Source: Methanomassiliicoccales archaeon (GTDB lineage: Archaea > Thermoplasmatota > Thermoplasmata > SG8-5). Taken from it: DNA of 23,482 bases. The notes beneath the pieces are model-generated. The model was not told the DNA's origin, did not search any database, and was given only the letters and a program-made list of their open reading frames with translations. Position 1 is the stretch's first letter. Every line of letters begins with the position of its first letter. Both the position numbers and the translations under genes were made by a program. The stretch lies in contig DAOVXH010000007.1 of NCBI GenBank assembly GCA_030636255.1, positions 1 through 23,482 of the forward strand, written 5' to 3'. Positions 7,302-13,960 of the stretch are shown here, in pieces.

Positions 7302-7973
7302 TTACAAATAAAGGATCGCGTTCCTTCTTTTTCCTACTTCTCGAACAACTCCCATGCGTCGAAGCGTGTAGGTTATGTCACCGGCATGTCGAGAAGGGCA
7401 TTTGAGAGCCTCTGCCAGTTCTTTGTTTGTAAATGGCATGGGCAAATCATCTGGCAGAAGCCGTTTAAAATTTGCATAGGAAGACAGGGTGATTGATTCC
7501 ACAACCTCAACCAACCGGCGGTCATAGACATACCAACCATTCCATTTTTTTCTTTTAGGGTCCTGGCGACGAATTACCTCTTCCCTGGTCATGAGTATTT
7601 CAAAGGTCAGATTAGGATGCATCACCAAATCCCTGATATAAACAAGTTCTTTGAATATGTCTATTGGCCTGCCCTTTTTAGGTGATTTTCTTTTTTTAAT
7701 TTGCTTTCCTTCGGAGTCCTGCCAGAGTATCATTCTCTCAACAGCGATTGGATGAACCAGATGTACTGGATAATATCCTAATAGATGGGTAAGTTTCTTC
7801 CTCATTGCCCCGAAATTCTGTGTTTGGATTTCAATGACCAGCCCATCACGAAGTATGTCTGCCACAAACCCATCTACTGGGCATTCAATTTTATCGCCAG
7901 GCTGCACCAGGTAGTCCTTTAAATCGGCATGCAAGCCCTTTTCTGATAATGTTCCGATGATGGGAGATTTCAC
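7302..7973 (-). CDS. putative restriction-endonuclease-fold protein with C-terminal winged helix
   Basis: 223 aa starting with GTG at 7973, with a TATA-like A/T run about 22 bases upstream and no Shine-Dalgarno. The N-terminal part (1-80) has an opening helix SEKGLHADLKDYL, then CPVDGFVADILRDGLVIEIQTQNF, then helix and strand with VHLVHPIA. This order (Asp, then E-x-Q on the next strand, then a helix) resembles the PD-(D/E)XK core with Gln in place of the catalytic Lys. Next is a basic KKRKSPKKGR stretch and a middle domain. The C-terminus (about 180-223), FTNKELAEALKC...DITYTLRRMGVV, looks like a winged helix-turn-helix. From memory, similar roughly 220-aa hypothetical proteins occur in Chloroflexota; I cannot verify that here. 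DNA binding is likely, and nuclease activity is uncertain because of the Gln. Confidence 0.7.
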   Translation of the reverse strand: MKSPIIGTLSEKGLHADLKDYLVQPGDKIECPVDGFVADILRDGLVIEIQTQNFGAMRKKLTHLLGYYPVHLVHPIAVERMILWQDSEGKQIKKRKSPKKGRPIDIFKELVYIRDLVMHPNLTFEILMTREEVIRRQDPKRKKWNGWYVYDRRLVEVVESITLSSYANFKRLLPDDLPMPFTNKELAEALKCPSRHAGDITYTLRRMGVVREVGKRRNAILYL

Positions 7974-8072
7974 GGATGAATATCATCATTTTATTATTTG
8001 AAATGTCACATCTCGAAAAAATTAGGGACAAACCCTTTTAAACCCCATTATTTGGGCAGTATCGGAATCAAT

Positions 8073-8483
8073 ATGCCAAAAACAACCTTGAAATTAAAAC
8101 CGTGCACCGTGACAATGGGAATGCCCTTTGATACATCCCGAAATAGGATGTGTCCTGTCTATGAAAAAATGAAAATAATTCTCGAGGCCAGGGGCTGGAA
8201 ACAGAAGGCATTTCACGCCTCGAAAGTACATCAGGGCGATATGTGCTATTTCAAGTATGATGGTATAGAAAAAATTTCAGACACCAAAGGAGGCGTGGGC
8301 GTTTTATTTTCTCTGGATGTGAATATCGAAGGTCTCAACAAAACCTCAGGAGACACATGCATGGTTAACATGACACTGGAATCTTATGAGCCAGATAAGA
8401 AATTGAATCCTATTAATCATGTATCCGAGGACAAATTATTATCATATTTTGAAGAAACATTGAGGGTGCCAAACACTCAATAA
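8073..8483 (+). CDS. hypothetical protein, 136 aa
   Basis: I do not recognise this protein. I chose ATG 8073 because a TATA-like TTTTAAAC (about 8036-8043) lies about 33 bases upstream; an earlier start at 7998 would put that box inside the gene. The protein is soluble, with no membrane segment. It alternates short beta-like stretches (TLKLKPCTVTMGMPF, GVGVLFSLDVNIE, TCMVNMTLESY) with one amphipathic helix (PVYEKMKIILEARGWKQKA) and ends in a helix (EDKLLSYFEETL). Four cysteines are scattered without a CxxC pair. It lies divergent from the nuclease-like gene and overlaps the S51 peptidase gene tail-to-tail by seven bases. Confidence 0.7.
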   Translation: MPKTTLKLKPCTVTMGMPFDTSRNRMCPVYEKMKIILEARGWKQKAFHASKVHQGDMCYFKYDGIEKISDTKGGVGVLFSLDVNIEGLNKTSGDTCMVNMTLESYEPDKKLNPINHVSEDKLLSYFEETLRVPNTQ

Positions 8484-9142
8484 CAACCCATTCGATTGCC
8501 CCGATAAAACTGAAACACTGGCCCATCAAAATCTAGTTTTCCCTTGCTGTAGATAATTGCGCTATTCTCAGGTATAGCATATATTTTGGTTGCAGATTTA
8601 TCAGAAAGATCCAGCAATTCCTTGTCTGCCGAATGGTTATTGTCATCATCACCTGGCATATAATGCACCGCAACAGCAAAGTCCAATTCCCCAAATCCCT
8701 TGAAAAAGCGTGTCATATGTGCTTCTCCCTGGCCAACAATGGCAGCATATTTCTTGCAGAGGGCTAATGCACCAGCACTGTTTCCCACTATTATCCCATC
8801 ATATTCTGCCAGTACCTCATCACCCCGGGAAATAAGCATACGGTCTATGAGAAGTTGAGGATTACCACCAGGCAGATAGATTAAATGGGATGAGCGTGCC
8901 TTTTTCTTCAATGCTCCATATGGGTCCCAGGGTTCTGCAAATTGAATGGTCTCTGCCCCCAAATCAATAAAATATTCTGTCATGAGCGCACGATACTCCC
9001 CCTCATTGTCCACTCTCTCGGAGGTCCAGGGAAAAATTAGGATGGTGGGATCTGAACCGGCATCTGTCACTGCCCTTTTCATGATGTCCTGGGAGTTGCG
9101 TTTTCTCACATCTTCCCCGCCAAGTAGATAGAGCCTGCTCAT
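8477..9142 (-). CDS. peptidase S51 family protein (dipeptidase E/cyanophycinase-like)
   Basis: Serine hydrolase of the S51 family. The 221-aa length is close to dipeptidase E (about 229 aa). Seen: GGE near the N-terminus, LIYLPGGNP (87-94), the nucleophile elbow VGNSAGA with Ser122, His160 in AVHY, and Glu192 in IPENSAI. These sit at nearly the same numbers as the Ser120-His157-Glu192 triad of E. coli PepE (family knowledge). It has no signal peptide, so it is cytoplasmic; Asp-X dipeptides or a beta-aspartyl substrate are typical for the family. An A/T box about 24 bases before ATG 9142 and no Shine-Dalgarno suggest a leaderless transcript. It is shorter than cyanophycinases, which favours the dipeptidase branch. 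Confidence 0.88.
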   Translation of the reverse strand: MSRLYLLGGEDVRKRNSQDIMKRAVTDAGSDPTILIFPWTSERVDNEGEYRALMTEYFIDLGAETIQFAEPWDPYGALKKKARSSHLIYLPGGNPQLLIDRMLISRGDEVLAEYDGIIVGNSAGALALCKKYAAIVGQGEAHMTRFFKGFGELDFAVAVHYMPGDDDNNHSADKELLDLSDKSATKIYAIPENSAIIYSKGKLDFDGPVFQFYRGNRMGCY

Positions 9143-9177
9143 GTTTGGTTAGAAAGGGTGATTGCTAATACTTTTTT

Positions 9178-9810
9178 CTATGTTGGGGTTATGAAAGATG
9201 AGCTTGCTCCAGTCATTGATACTGTGGAATCAGTGGGAATATAAAACACCTCAACAGTATAGGTTGTGCCTGGAGCCAGGCCTTCCAATGTTATGTAATC
9301 ACCAGAATTTATTCTCTCACCAGCTGGATTGTAATCAAAATATTGGGCAGTGGTTCCTTGTGGTCCAGCGGACCATATCATATTGTTGGGCGTATCATAA
9401 TAATCGTCGCCCCATACCAAATTACCCGCATTGGTCCCGTTCTCTGAAATATAAATCACCAATTCATCAGGGTCCATGTCTGTGGTAAAGAATCCAAATG
9501 TCAACCTTGCAGAGGTATTTGATTCAGCACTAACTTCACTCCAGGAACCAGCAGGGGTTTGGACATTAGGACCGGAAATATCAATAACCATGATATACAG
9601 AACAGCAGCCAGCACAATTACCACCACCACTATTATTACTATTATTAGGGCTACAAGACCAAGTGCTTTTACAACGTCATCCTCTGGCCTGGATACCGGA
9701 GGCGGTCCCATAGGCACTGGTTGATAATACTGGCCAGCCTGACCGCTACATCTGGCGCATTCAGAATTTATATCCTCAATTGGTGCTCCGCAATTTCTGC
9801 AAAATGGCAT
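9178..9810 (-). CDS. zinc-ribbon, single-pass membrane protein with secreted beta domain
   Basis: 210 aa. Order: N-terminal zinc ribbon CRNCGAPIEDINSECARCSG (two CxxC pairs, residues 4-23), a Gln/Pro-rich linker, an acidic stretch and one strongly hydrophobic helix (about 50-75, mostly Val/Ile), then an extracytoplasmic beta-rich domain of about 130 residues. That domain has NxT/NxS sequons and the module INSGDYITLEGLAPGTTYTV. The topology places zinc inside and the domain outside. The C-terminal module reappears in the protein at 20676-21338, so the two are paralogous outside the membrane but differ at the N-terminus. TTTATATAT at about 9841-9850 and GAGGAG support start 9810. The fold could be fibronectin-like or archaeal pilin-like; there is no class III signal peptide. 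Function unknown. Confidence 0.8.
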   Translation of the reverse strand: MPFCRNCGAPIEDINSECARCSGQAGQYYQPVPMGPPPVSRPEDDVVKALGLVALIIVIIVVVVIVLAAVLYIMVIDISGPNVQTPAGSWSEVSAESNTSARLTFGFFTTDMDPDELVIYISENGTNAGNLVWGDDYYDTPNNMIWSAGPQGTTAQYFDYNPAGERINSGDYITLEGLAPGTTYTVEVFYIPTDSTVSMTGASSSFITPT

Positions 9811-9858
9811 ATTCTCTCCTCAGGCGATAATCATTTTGTGGATATATAAAGATGACTT

Positions 9859-10644
9859 TTAAGAGCTTAATTTGTCTATTATTTCATCCTTGGAGATACT
9901 ATCAGCAACTTCCCAGAACCACTTTCTAACTTCCTCGATGCTGGTCTCCATGTCATCTGGCTTCATGAACACTAGATTTTCCAGCTGCTTCACAATGTCT
10001 TCTGGCAGGTCATAATGAACATACCTGGTAGCATAATTGAACCTCTGTGGACAATATTTCATACGTAGCACCTCAACCAGTGGCCGGTAGGTCTGGCCCA
10101 GGTAGAAAAACATAGCTTCCACATGATTTCCACGATTGGTCTCCTTCATTGGCATAATGTAGAATATTTCGAATAAATTTTTCAGCATGTCCAGCCTGCC
10201 CATTATGGCCTTTGCCTGCTCTTCTGGAATAATCTTAACTTCCTGGATTAACCCCTTCTTGTCAAAGCATGTTTGCGGTACCCCGTGGGTAGCCCAGGTG
10301 TCGAACTTGTCTGCTTCTGTACTTTCCTTCATGATTGCCAAGTCTATCAGCAAAAACGGGCTTGCATTCTTTAGCTTGTAGAAGCATTGGGAATGGCCAT
10401 GCCAGGTTGGTTCAGGCAGGCGGAATCGAGCCACATCTCCGCCAAGCTTTTCCACAACCTTATCAACAATTTTGAAAACATCCTCAATATGGTCATCATC
10501 CACAATACCCTGAACATCAATGTCTGACCAATCATCTGCCCGGCTGAACCCGGCAGCACCGCCCTCCCAGAAGGCATGAACATAATCAAGTGGTTCAAGA
10601 GCGTTCACAATGGCATCCAAAACTGTTCTGCGGTGAAGAGTCAT
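9859..10644 (-). CDS. nucleotidyltransferase-fold protein
   Basis: 261 aa from ATG 10644. I prefer this start because AGGAG precedes it and the TATA-like AAATATTTAT lies about 28 bases upstream; the earlier ATG at 10668 falls inside that box. The N-terminal domain has the polymerase-beta/nucleotidyltransferase signature GGAAGFSRADDWSDIDV: GG, then Ser, then the DxD metal ligands. A third acidic residue is likely in LLIDLAIM. The C-terminal half is helical with aromatic residues (NHVEAMFFYLGQTYRPLVEVLR), like the helical domains of aminoglycoside-type and related nucleotidyltransferases. It would transfer a nucleotide to a small molecule, RNA or protein; the substrate is unknown. It lies downstream of the two 44-aa peptide genes on the same strand but is separated from them by a terminator. 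Confidence 0.8.
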   Translation of the reverse strand: MTLHRRTVLDAIVNALEPLDYVHAFWEGGAAGFSRADDWSDIDVQGIVDDDHIEDVFKIVDKVVEKLGGDVARFRLPEPTWHGHSQCFYKLKNASPFLLIDLAIMKESTEADKFDTWATHGVPQTCFDKKGLIQEVKIIPEEQAKAIMGRLDMLKNLFEIFYIMPMKETNRGNHVEAMFFYLGQTYRPLVEVLRMKYCPQRFNYATRYVHYDLPEDIVKQLENLVFMKPDDMETSIEEVRKWFWEVADSISKDEIIDKLSS

Positions 10645-10696
10645 GCTCCTGAAATAGCAAGCTGGCATAAATATTTGACCGTGGTTGTTACATTAT

Positions 10697-10733
10697 AAAA
10701 AAATAGTAAGAAAGGACAAGAAACCTTGTCCTT
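10697..10733 (-). terminator. intrinsic terminator of the 44-aa peptide operon
   Basis: Perfect 9-bp stem AAGGACAAG/CTTGTCCTT (10712-10720 and 10725-10733) with a four-base loop. On the minus strand it is followed by a T-rich tract with seven consecutive T. It lies 15 bases past the stop of the second peptide gene and isolates that operon from the nucleotidyltransferase gene. Confidence 0.8.
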
Positions 10734-10747
10734 AATTGTTAAATTAA

Positions 10748-10882
10748 TTATGCAGTTGTTGAAGTTGAAACTGAAAAACTTCGGCTCAGGGCGTTTACTA
10801 GGTCATCCCCGCCATTCTGCAATCCAGTCATTGGCTGCAATTGAACACCAATCTCCAATCCAGGTTTTATTTCTAATGTCAT
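10748..10882 (-). CDS. 44-aa peptide, tandem paralog A
   Basis: Encodes a 44-residue peptide beginning MTLEIKPGLEIGVQL and ending ALSRSFSVSTSTTA. It matches its upstream neighbour at 35 of 44 positions with no gaps. An in-frame TAA just upstream rules out a longer form, and GGAAG lies before the ATG. There is no Cys, no membrane helix and no signal peptide. The first half is amphipathic with a central GG (residues 24-25); the last 12 residues are nearly all Ser/Thr with one Phe and one Val. Conservation of length, the GLEIGVQL block and the NALSRSFSV block between copies argues for selection on the peptide. I do not recognise the family. Possible roles: a peptide signal or modified-peptide precursor, a toxin-like peptide, or a small subunit of a larger complex. 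Confidence 0.7.
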   Translation of the reverse strand: MTLEIKPGLEIGVQLQPMTGLQNGGDDLVNALSRSFSVSTSTTA

Positions 10883-10911
10883 ATTTCTTCTTCCTTGTTT
10901 TGTTTAATTAA

Positions 10912-11046
10912 TTATCCAGTTGTTGAAGTTGTTACTGAAAAACTTCGGCTGAGAGCATTATATGTATCCTCTCCGCCACTCTGTAATCCAGTCATTGCTC
11001 CCAATTGAACACCAATCTCCAGTCCAGGTTTTATTTCTAATACCAT
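10912..11046 (-). CDS. 44-aa peptide, tandem paralog B
   Basis: First gene of the two-peptide operon, 44 aa: MVLEIKPGLEIGVQLGAM at the start and NALSRSFSVTTSTTG at the end. ATG 11046 is preceded by GGAGG at seven-base spacing, so I reject a longer in-frame start at 11142, which would run through the promoter and add residues absent from copy A. It differs from A at residues 2, 16, 17, 23, 26, 28, 29, 39 and 44, mostly conservatively (D/E, S/T, A/G). The intergene spacer is only 29 bases, and both genes end with a TAATTAATT-type sequence, so the duplication included flanking DNA. The better ribosome site suggests B is translated more strongly than A. Confidence 0.75.
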   Translation of the reverse strand: MVLEIKPGLEIGVQLGAMTGLQSGGEDTYNALSRSFSVTTSTTG

Positions 11047-11077
11047 TTTTCTTCCTCCATTATTTGTTATGTCATTG

Positions 11078-11148
11078 TGCAAAGATATCCTTGCAGGGGG
11101 CGGATTACGGATGGGGTAAATAAAGATAACTAATCTTTGCATTTAAAC
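11078..11148 (-). promoter_or_regulatory. promoter of the peptide operon with related palindromes
   Basis: Minus-strand TATA candidates are CTTTATTTAC (11116-11125) and TTTAAAT (11141-11147). TGCAAAGATATCCTTGCA (11078-11095) is an 18-base palindrome with one mismatched pair. A second inverted repeat, AAAGAT/ATCTTT (11122-11127 and 11133-11138), shares the same half-site: TGCAAAGAT at 11078-11086 is the exact reverse complement of ATCTTTGCA at 11133-11141. Two related sites, one over the TATA box and one in the leader, look like cooperative operators (inference). The region also lies upstream of tag on the other strand. Confidence 0.5.
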
Positions 11149-11197
11149 AATTAAACATCTAAATCAGTGAGACTATTAATAATCAAAAAACATTACA

Positions 11198-11791
11198 TTG
11201 CCTGGTGAGATAATTACTTCAAAAAACCAGAGATGTGCCTGGGCCAGCGGCGACCCCCTTTATGAAAAATACCATGACACAGAATGGGGAAAGCCCCTGA
11301 AAGATGATGATATGCTCTTTGAATTTTTGATACTGGAAGGATTCCAGGCAGGCCTCAGCTGGATTACAATCCTGAAAAAGAGGGAAAACTTCCGCAAGGC
11401 ATTTTCCAACTTCAATGCCAGGAAGATTGCCAAATACGGCCAGAAGGACTTTGACAGGCTCATGCAGGACGCTGGAATAATTCGCAATAGGCAGAAAATA
11501 ACAGCTGCAATATCCAATGCCCAGGTGTTTCTTGATGTGCAGAATGAATTTGGCAGTTTCAGTGATTATTTCTGGAATTTTACTAATGGAAAGCCAATTG
11601 TCAACAAATGGAAAGAGATGGGCCAGATACCTGCGAAAACCAAACTTGCAGAAACAATCTCAAAGGACATGAAAAGTCGAGGATTCAAATTTGTGGGGCC
11701 AACCATAATTTACGCCCATATGCAGGCAACTGGCATGGTGAACGACCACCTGGTTAGCTGCTTCAGACATGCAGAATGTCTTGAAGATTAG
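11198..11791 (+). CDS. tag: DNA-3-methyladenine glycosylase I
   Basis: Removes 3-methyladenine from alkylated DNA, the first step of base excision repair. 197 aa starting with TTG 11198; I see no in-frame ATG before the conserved RCAWASGDPLY. Zinc ligands Cys13, His26, His184 and Cys188 keep exactly the spacing of E. coli Tag (4, 17, 175, 179), and Tyr25, Glu47 and Trp55 match the base-pocket residues Tyr16, Glu38 and Trp46. The FVGPTIIYAHMQATGMVNDH block is also characteristic. The protein has about nine extra N-terminal residues, so the true start is the least certain part. A TATA-like TATTAATA lies about 20 bases upstream. Tag is mostly a bacterial family, so transfer into this lineage is possible. 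Its stop overlaps the convergent gene by four bases. Confidence 0.96.
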   Translation: MPGEIITSKNQRCAWASGDPLYEKYHDTEWGKPLKDDDMLFEFLILEGFQAGLSWITILKKRENFRKAFSNFNARKIAKYGQKDFDRLMQDAGIIRNRQKITAAISNAQVFLDVQNEFGSFSDYFWNFTNGKPIVNKWKEMGQIPAKTKLAETISKDMKSRGFKFVGPTIIYAHMQATGMVNDHLVSCFRHAECLED

Positions 11792-12177
11792 TTCTTTTTC
11801 TCTGATTCAATGTACGAGCAGCTGGCATAATAGGCTCCGAGAATCAGAATACCATAGACTGCTAGATACACTGGATTTGCATCGCAGTACGAGACATGAT
11901 AATAGGTAAACCTGTGAAACAGACTTTCCTGCCTGAATGTTATGTCCAGCTCTGTCCAGTTATAGTTTCCATCAATGACATCATATAGCGACCTGAGCCG
12001 CATTCCGGAATACTCCAGCTCATCAACCTCATATTCCTCAGACCCAACATATTTATCCACATGAATCGGGTAAAGCGGAAGGAATGCCAGTAGAAAAAAA
12101 AGAATAATGAAAATAACTATCTTACCAATGCTTGGCTTGAATATTTTTTTCAGATTCTTTCCAGTATTCTCACCCAT
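11788..12177 (-). CDS. small two-pass membrane protein, unknown
   Basis: 129 aa from ATG 12177 (alternative ATG 12186). The TATA box GGTATATTAA (12201-12210) sits at the leaderless distance from 12177. A basic N-terminus (GKNLKKIFKPSIGK) precedes a hydrophobic helix (about 22-40), then a region of about 60 residues rich in Tyr, Asp and Glu with an NWT sequon, then a second helix (VYLAVYGILILGAYYASC) and a short charged tail. Both ends are probably cytoplasmic with the middle loop outside. I find no known domain. It is convergent with tag. Confidence 0.65.
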   Translation of the reverse strand: MGENTGKNLKKIFKPSIGKIVIFIILFFLLAFLPLYPIHVDKYVGSEEYEVDELEYSGMRLRSLYDVIDGNYNWTELDITFRQESLFHRFTYYHVSYCDANPVYLAVYGILILGAYYASCSYIESEKKN

Positions 12178-12254
12178 ACTTATCATATTGTCAATGTGGA
12201 TTAATATACCTTTGTTAACAACATCTTAAAGAAATTGAACACTATTACCAAGTT

Positions 12255-12647
12255 ATGAAGCCCGAGCTTATTGCACCCTGTGGAATGAATTGCAATGTCT
12301 GCAGAGGGGTACTGGACAAGTCAGGAAAGGCAAAGACATGTGTCGGTTGCAAGCCCCGGGGAAAGGGTTGCACATATTATGGCGGCCTGTGCAGCAAGCT
12401 GAAAAACAGTGAGATCGAGTTTTGTTATGAATGTGATGATTTTCCCTGCGATAAATTAAAAAGACTGGACAAGAGATATCGTACAAGATACAATTATGAT
12501 TTCATAGAGGCCCTGGAGTTTATCAGAGACAATGGCATGGAGGCACATCTGGCTAGGGATATGGAGAAATTCAAATGCCCGGACTGCGGCGGAACAATTT
12601 GTATTCACAATGGTAAATGTTATAGTTGTCAAACCATTGATAGCTGA
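12255..12647 (+). CDS. DUF3795-type cysteine-rich protein
   Basis: 130 aa with the family opening LIAPCGMNCNVC, then CVGCKPRGKGC, CSKL, FCYECDDFPCDKLKRLDKRY, and an extra C-terminal CPDCGGTICIHNGKCYSC zinc-ribbon-like module. That is 17 cysteines in all, arranged as several CxxC pairs, so metal (zinc or Fe-S) binding is very likely. The RYRTRYNYDFIEALEFIRDNG helix is typical of the family. DUF3795 proteins are widespread in archaea and anaerobic bacteria with unknown function. CTTAAAG (12225-12231) lies 27 bases before the ATG and no Shine-Dalgarno is seen, suggesting a leaderless message. It is the first gene of an apparent operon with the PAS protein and the EamA transporter. Confidence 0.88.
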   Translation: MKPELIAPCGMNCNVCRGVLDKSGKAKTCVGCKPRGKGCTYYGGLCSKLKNSEIEFCYECDDFPCDKLKRLDKRYRTRYNYDFIEALEFIRDNGMEAHLARDMEKFKCPDCGGTICIHNGKCYSCQTIDS

Positions 12648-12660
12648 TAAGGATGATATT

Positions 12661-13023
12661 ATGAAAGGAAAAATACCAGATAATATGCTTGCTCCAGTCA
12701 TTGATTCTTTACCTGTAGAGCTTACACTGATTGATGCAGACGACAAGTACCTAATGTGGTCCCAGCTGAAGCAGGAAGTATTTCACAGGCCAGATGATAT
12801 TCTTGGCAAGGATGTTATGGTCTGCCATCCCAAGGAATCCCATGAAAAGATTAGAAAATTGCTGGACAGCATGAAATCCGGGGAAATTGACAATCAGGTC
12901 ATGGTGATTGACTGCAAGGGGCCGGACGGCGGTCCTGCAAAAGTCAGAATTGAATATCTGGCCCTTCGGGATTCCCACGGAAAATACCTTGGGTGTTTAG
13001 AGTTATGCAATTACGTTTTATAG
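12661..13023 (+). CDS. single PAS-domain protein (DUF438-associated PAS type)
   Basis: 120 aa starting at ATG 12661, chosen for the AAGGATGAT ribosome site and because the PAS domain begins right after it (NMLAPVIDSLPVELTLIDADDKYLMWS). Further family landmarks are FHRPDDILGKDVMVCHPKESHEKIRKLLDSMKSGE and the final strands KVRIEYLALRDSHGKYLGCLEL. From memory, the VxxCHPxxS block is typical of the PAS domain found with DUF438 and hemerythrin-like proteins; its His is a possible cofactor ligand, but that is not established here. There is no output domain, so it is probably a small sensor acting through a partner. It lies 13 bases after the DUF3795 stop and 21 bases before the transporter. Confidence 0.85.
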   Translation: MKGKIPDNMLAPVIDSLPVELTLIDADDKYLMWSQLKQEVFHRPDDILGKDVMVCHPKESHEKIRKLLDSMKSGEIDNQVMVIDCKGPDGGPAKVRIEYLALRDSHGKYLGCLELCNYVL

Positions 13024-13044
13024 ACGCGAAATAATCAAGGCTTG

Positions 13045-13959
13045 ATGGCGAAGAAAACCGCATCCTGGGATTTATTACTCCTAGTCACAGCAATAATCTG
13101 GGGATTTGCATTTGTTGCCCAGCGAATGGGCATGGACCATATGGGCCCATATGCCTTCAATGGAATTAGATTTGCTCTGGGTGCGTTTTCTCTTGTACCT
13201 TTCATAATCTGGCAGTCAAGAAAACAGCCTGTCGAATCCATTAAAAAGCCACCAAGGAACCTTCTCATAATCGGCGGTCTCACAGCCGGTTTTTTAGTAT
13301 TTTTTGGGGCCTCCTTCCAGCAGGTTGGCCTAATGTCCACAACAGCAGGAAACGCTGGCTTTATTACTGGACTGTACATGGTCATAGTTCCGGTAATGGG
13401 TCTTGCCATTGGCCAGCGAACAAACAAGGGCACAATAATCGGCATAAGCCTTGCGGTTCTTGGACTCTATTTCCTCAGCGTAACAGAGGACTTCACAATT
13501 GCCTGGGGTGATGTTCTTGTACTCATAGGCGCATTCTTCTGGGCCGCACAAGTTCTGGTAATCAGCTATTTTTCCCCGAAGCTGGACCCGTTCAAGCTGG
13601 CATTCATGGAATTTTTAATATGTTCAATTCTAAGCATGATTGTGGCACTGGCCATTGAGGAAATAACATGGGAAGGAATAAACGGCGCAGCAATTCCTCT
13701 TCTCTACGGAGGTCTGGCATCCGTGGGAATAGCCTATACAATTCAGGTATTTGCCCAGAGAAAGACCACCCCCAGTCACGCAAGCATAATCATGGGCATG
13801 GAGGCTGTTTTTGCAGTTATCGGCGGCTGGATGTTCCTGAATGAGATGCTTTCATTCAGGGGATTTATTGGCTGCGGCCTGATGCTGGCTGGTATGATTG
13901 TTTCCCAGTTGTGGGGAATAAAAAAGATTAATGGCAAGGGTTTCAAAAAACCTATTTAA
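13045..13959 (+). CDS. EamA/DMT-superfamily transporter
   Basis: 304 aa with ten predicted membrane helices in two repeated halves of five, as in EamA/RhaT-type drug/metabolite exporters. The motifs WGFAFVAQRMG in helix 1 and the second-half ASIIMGMEAVFAVIGGWMFLNE are typical. I chose ATG 13045 over the adjoining TTG 13042. The cargo cannot be read from sequence; relatives export amino acids, purines or drugs. It is third in the DUF3795-PAS-EamA operon and ends one base before the stop of the convergent acyltransferase gene. Confidence 0.92.
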   Translation: MAKKTASWDLLLLVTAIIWGFAFVAQRMGMDHMGPYAFNGIRFALGAFSLVPFIIWQSRKQPVESIKKPPRNLLIIGGLTAGFLVFFGASFQQVGLMSTTAGNAGFITGLYMVIVPVMGLAIGQRTNKGTIIGISLAVLGLYFLSVTEDFTIAWGDVLVLIGAFFWAAQVLVISYFSPKLDPFKLAFMEFLICSILSMIVALAIEEITWEGINGAAIPLLYGGLASVGIAYTIQVFAQRKTTPSHASIIMGMEAVFAVIGGWMFLNEMLSFRGFIGCGLMLAGMIVSQLWGIKKINGKGFKKPI

Positions 13960-13960
13960 T

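Noticed and set aside
9612..9660. Triplet-rich tract (ACC and ATT repeats) as a microsatellite
   Set aside because: It is simply the Val/Ile codons of the membrane helix of the 9178 protein read on the other strand.
10748..11046. Peptide pair as a full modified-peptide (RiPP) gene cluster
   Set aside because: No modifying enzyme, dedicated protease or peptide exporter adjoins it; the nucleotidyltransferase is separated by a terminator. Kept only as one possibility.
10912..11142. 76-aa version of peptide B starting at 11142
   Set aside because: The extra N-terminus crosses TATA-like and palindromic sequence, is absent from copy A, and lacks the GGAGG site that precedes 11046.
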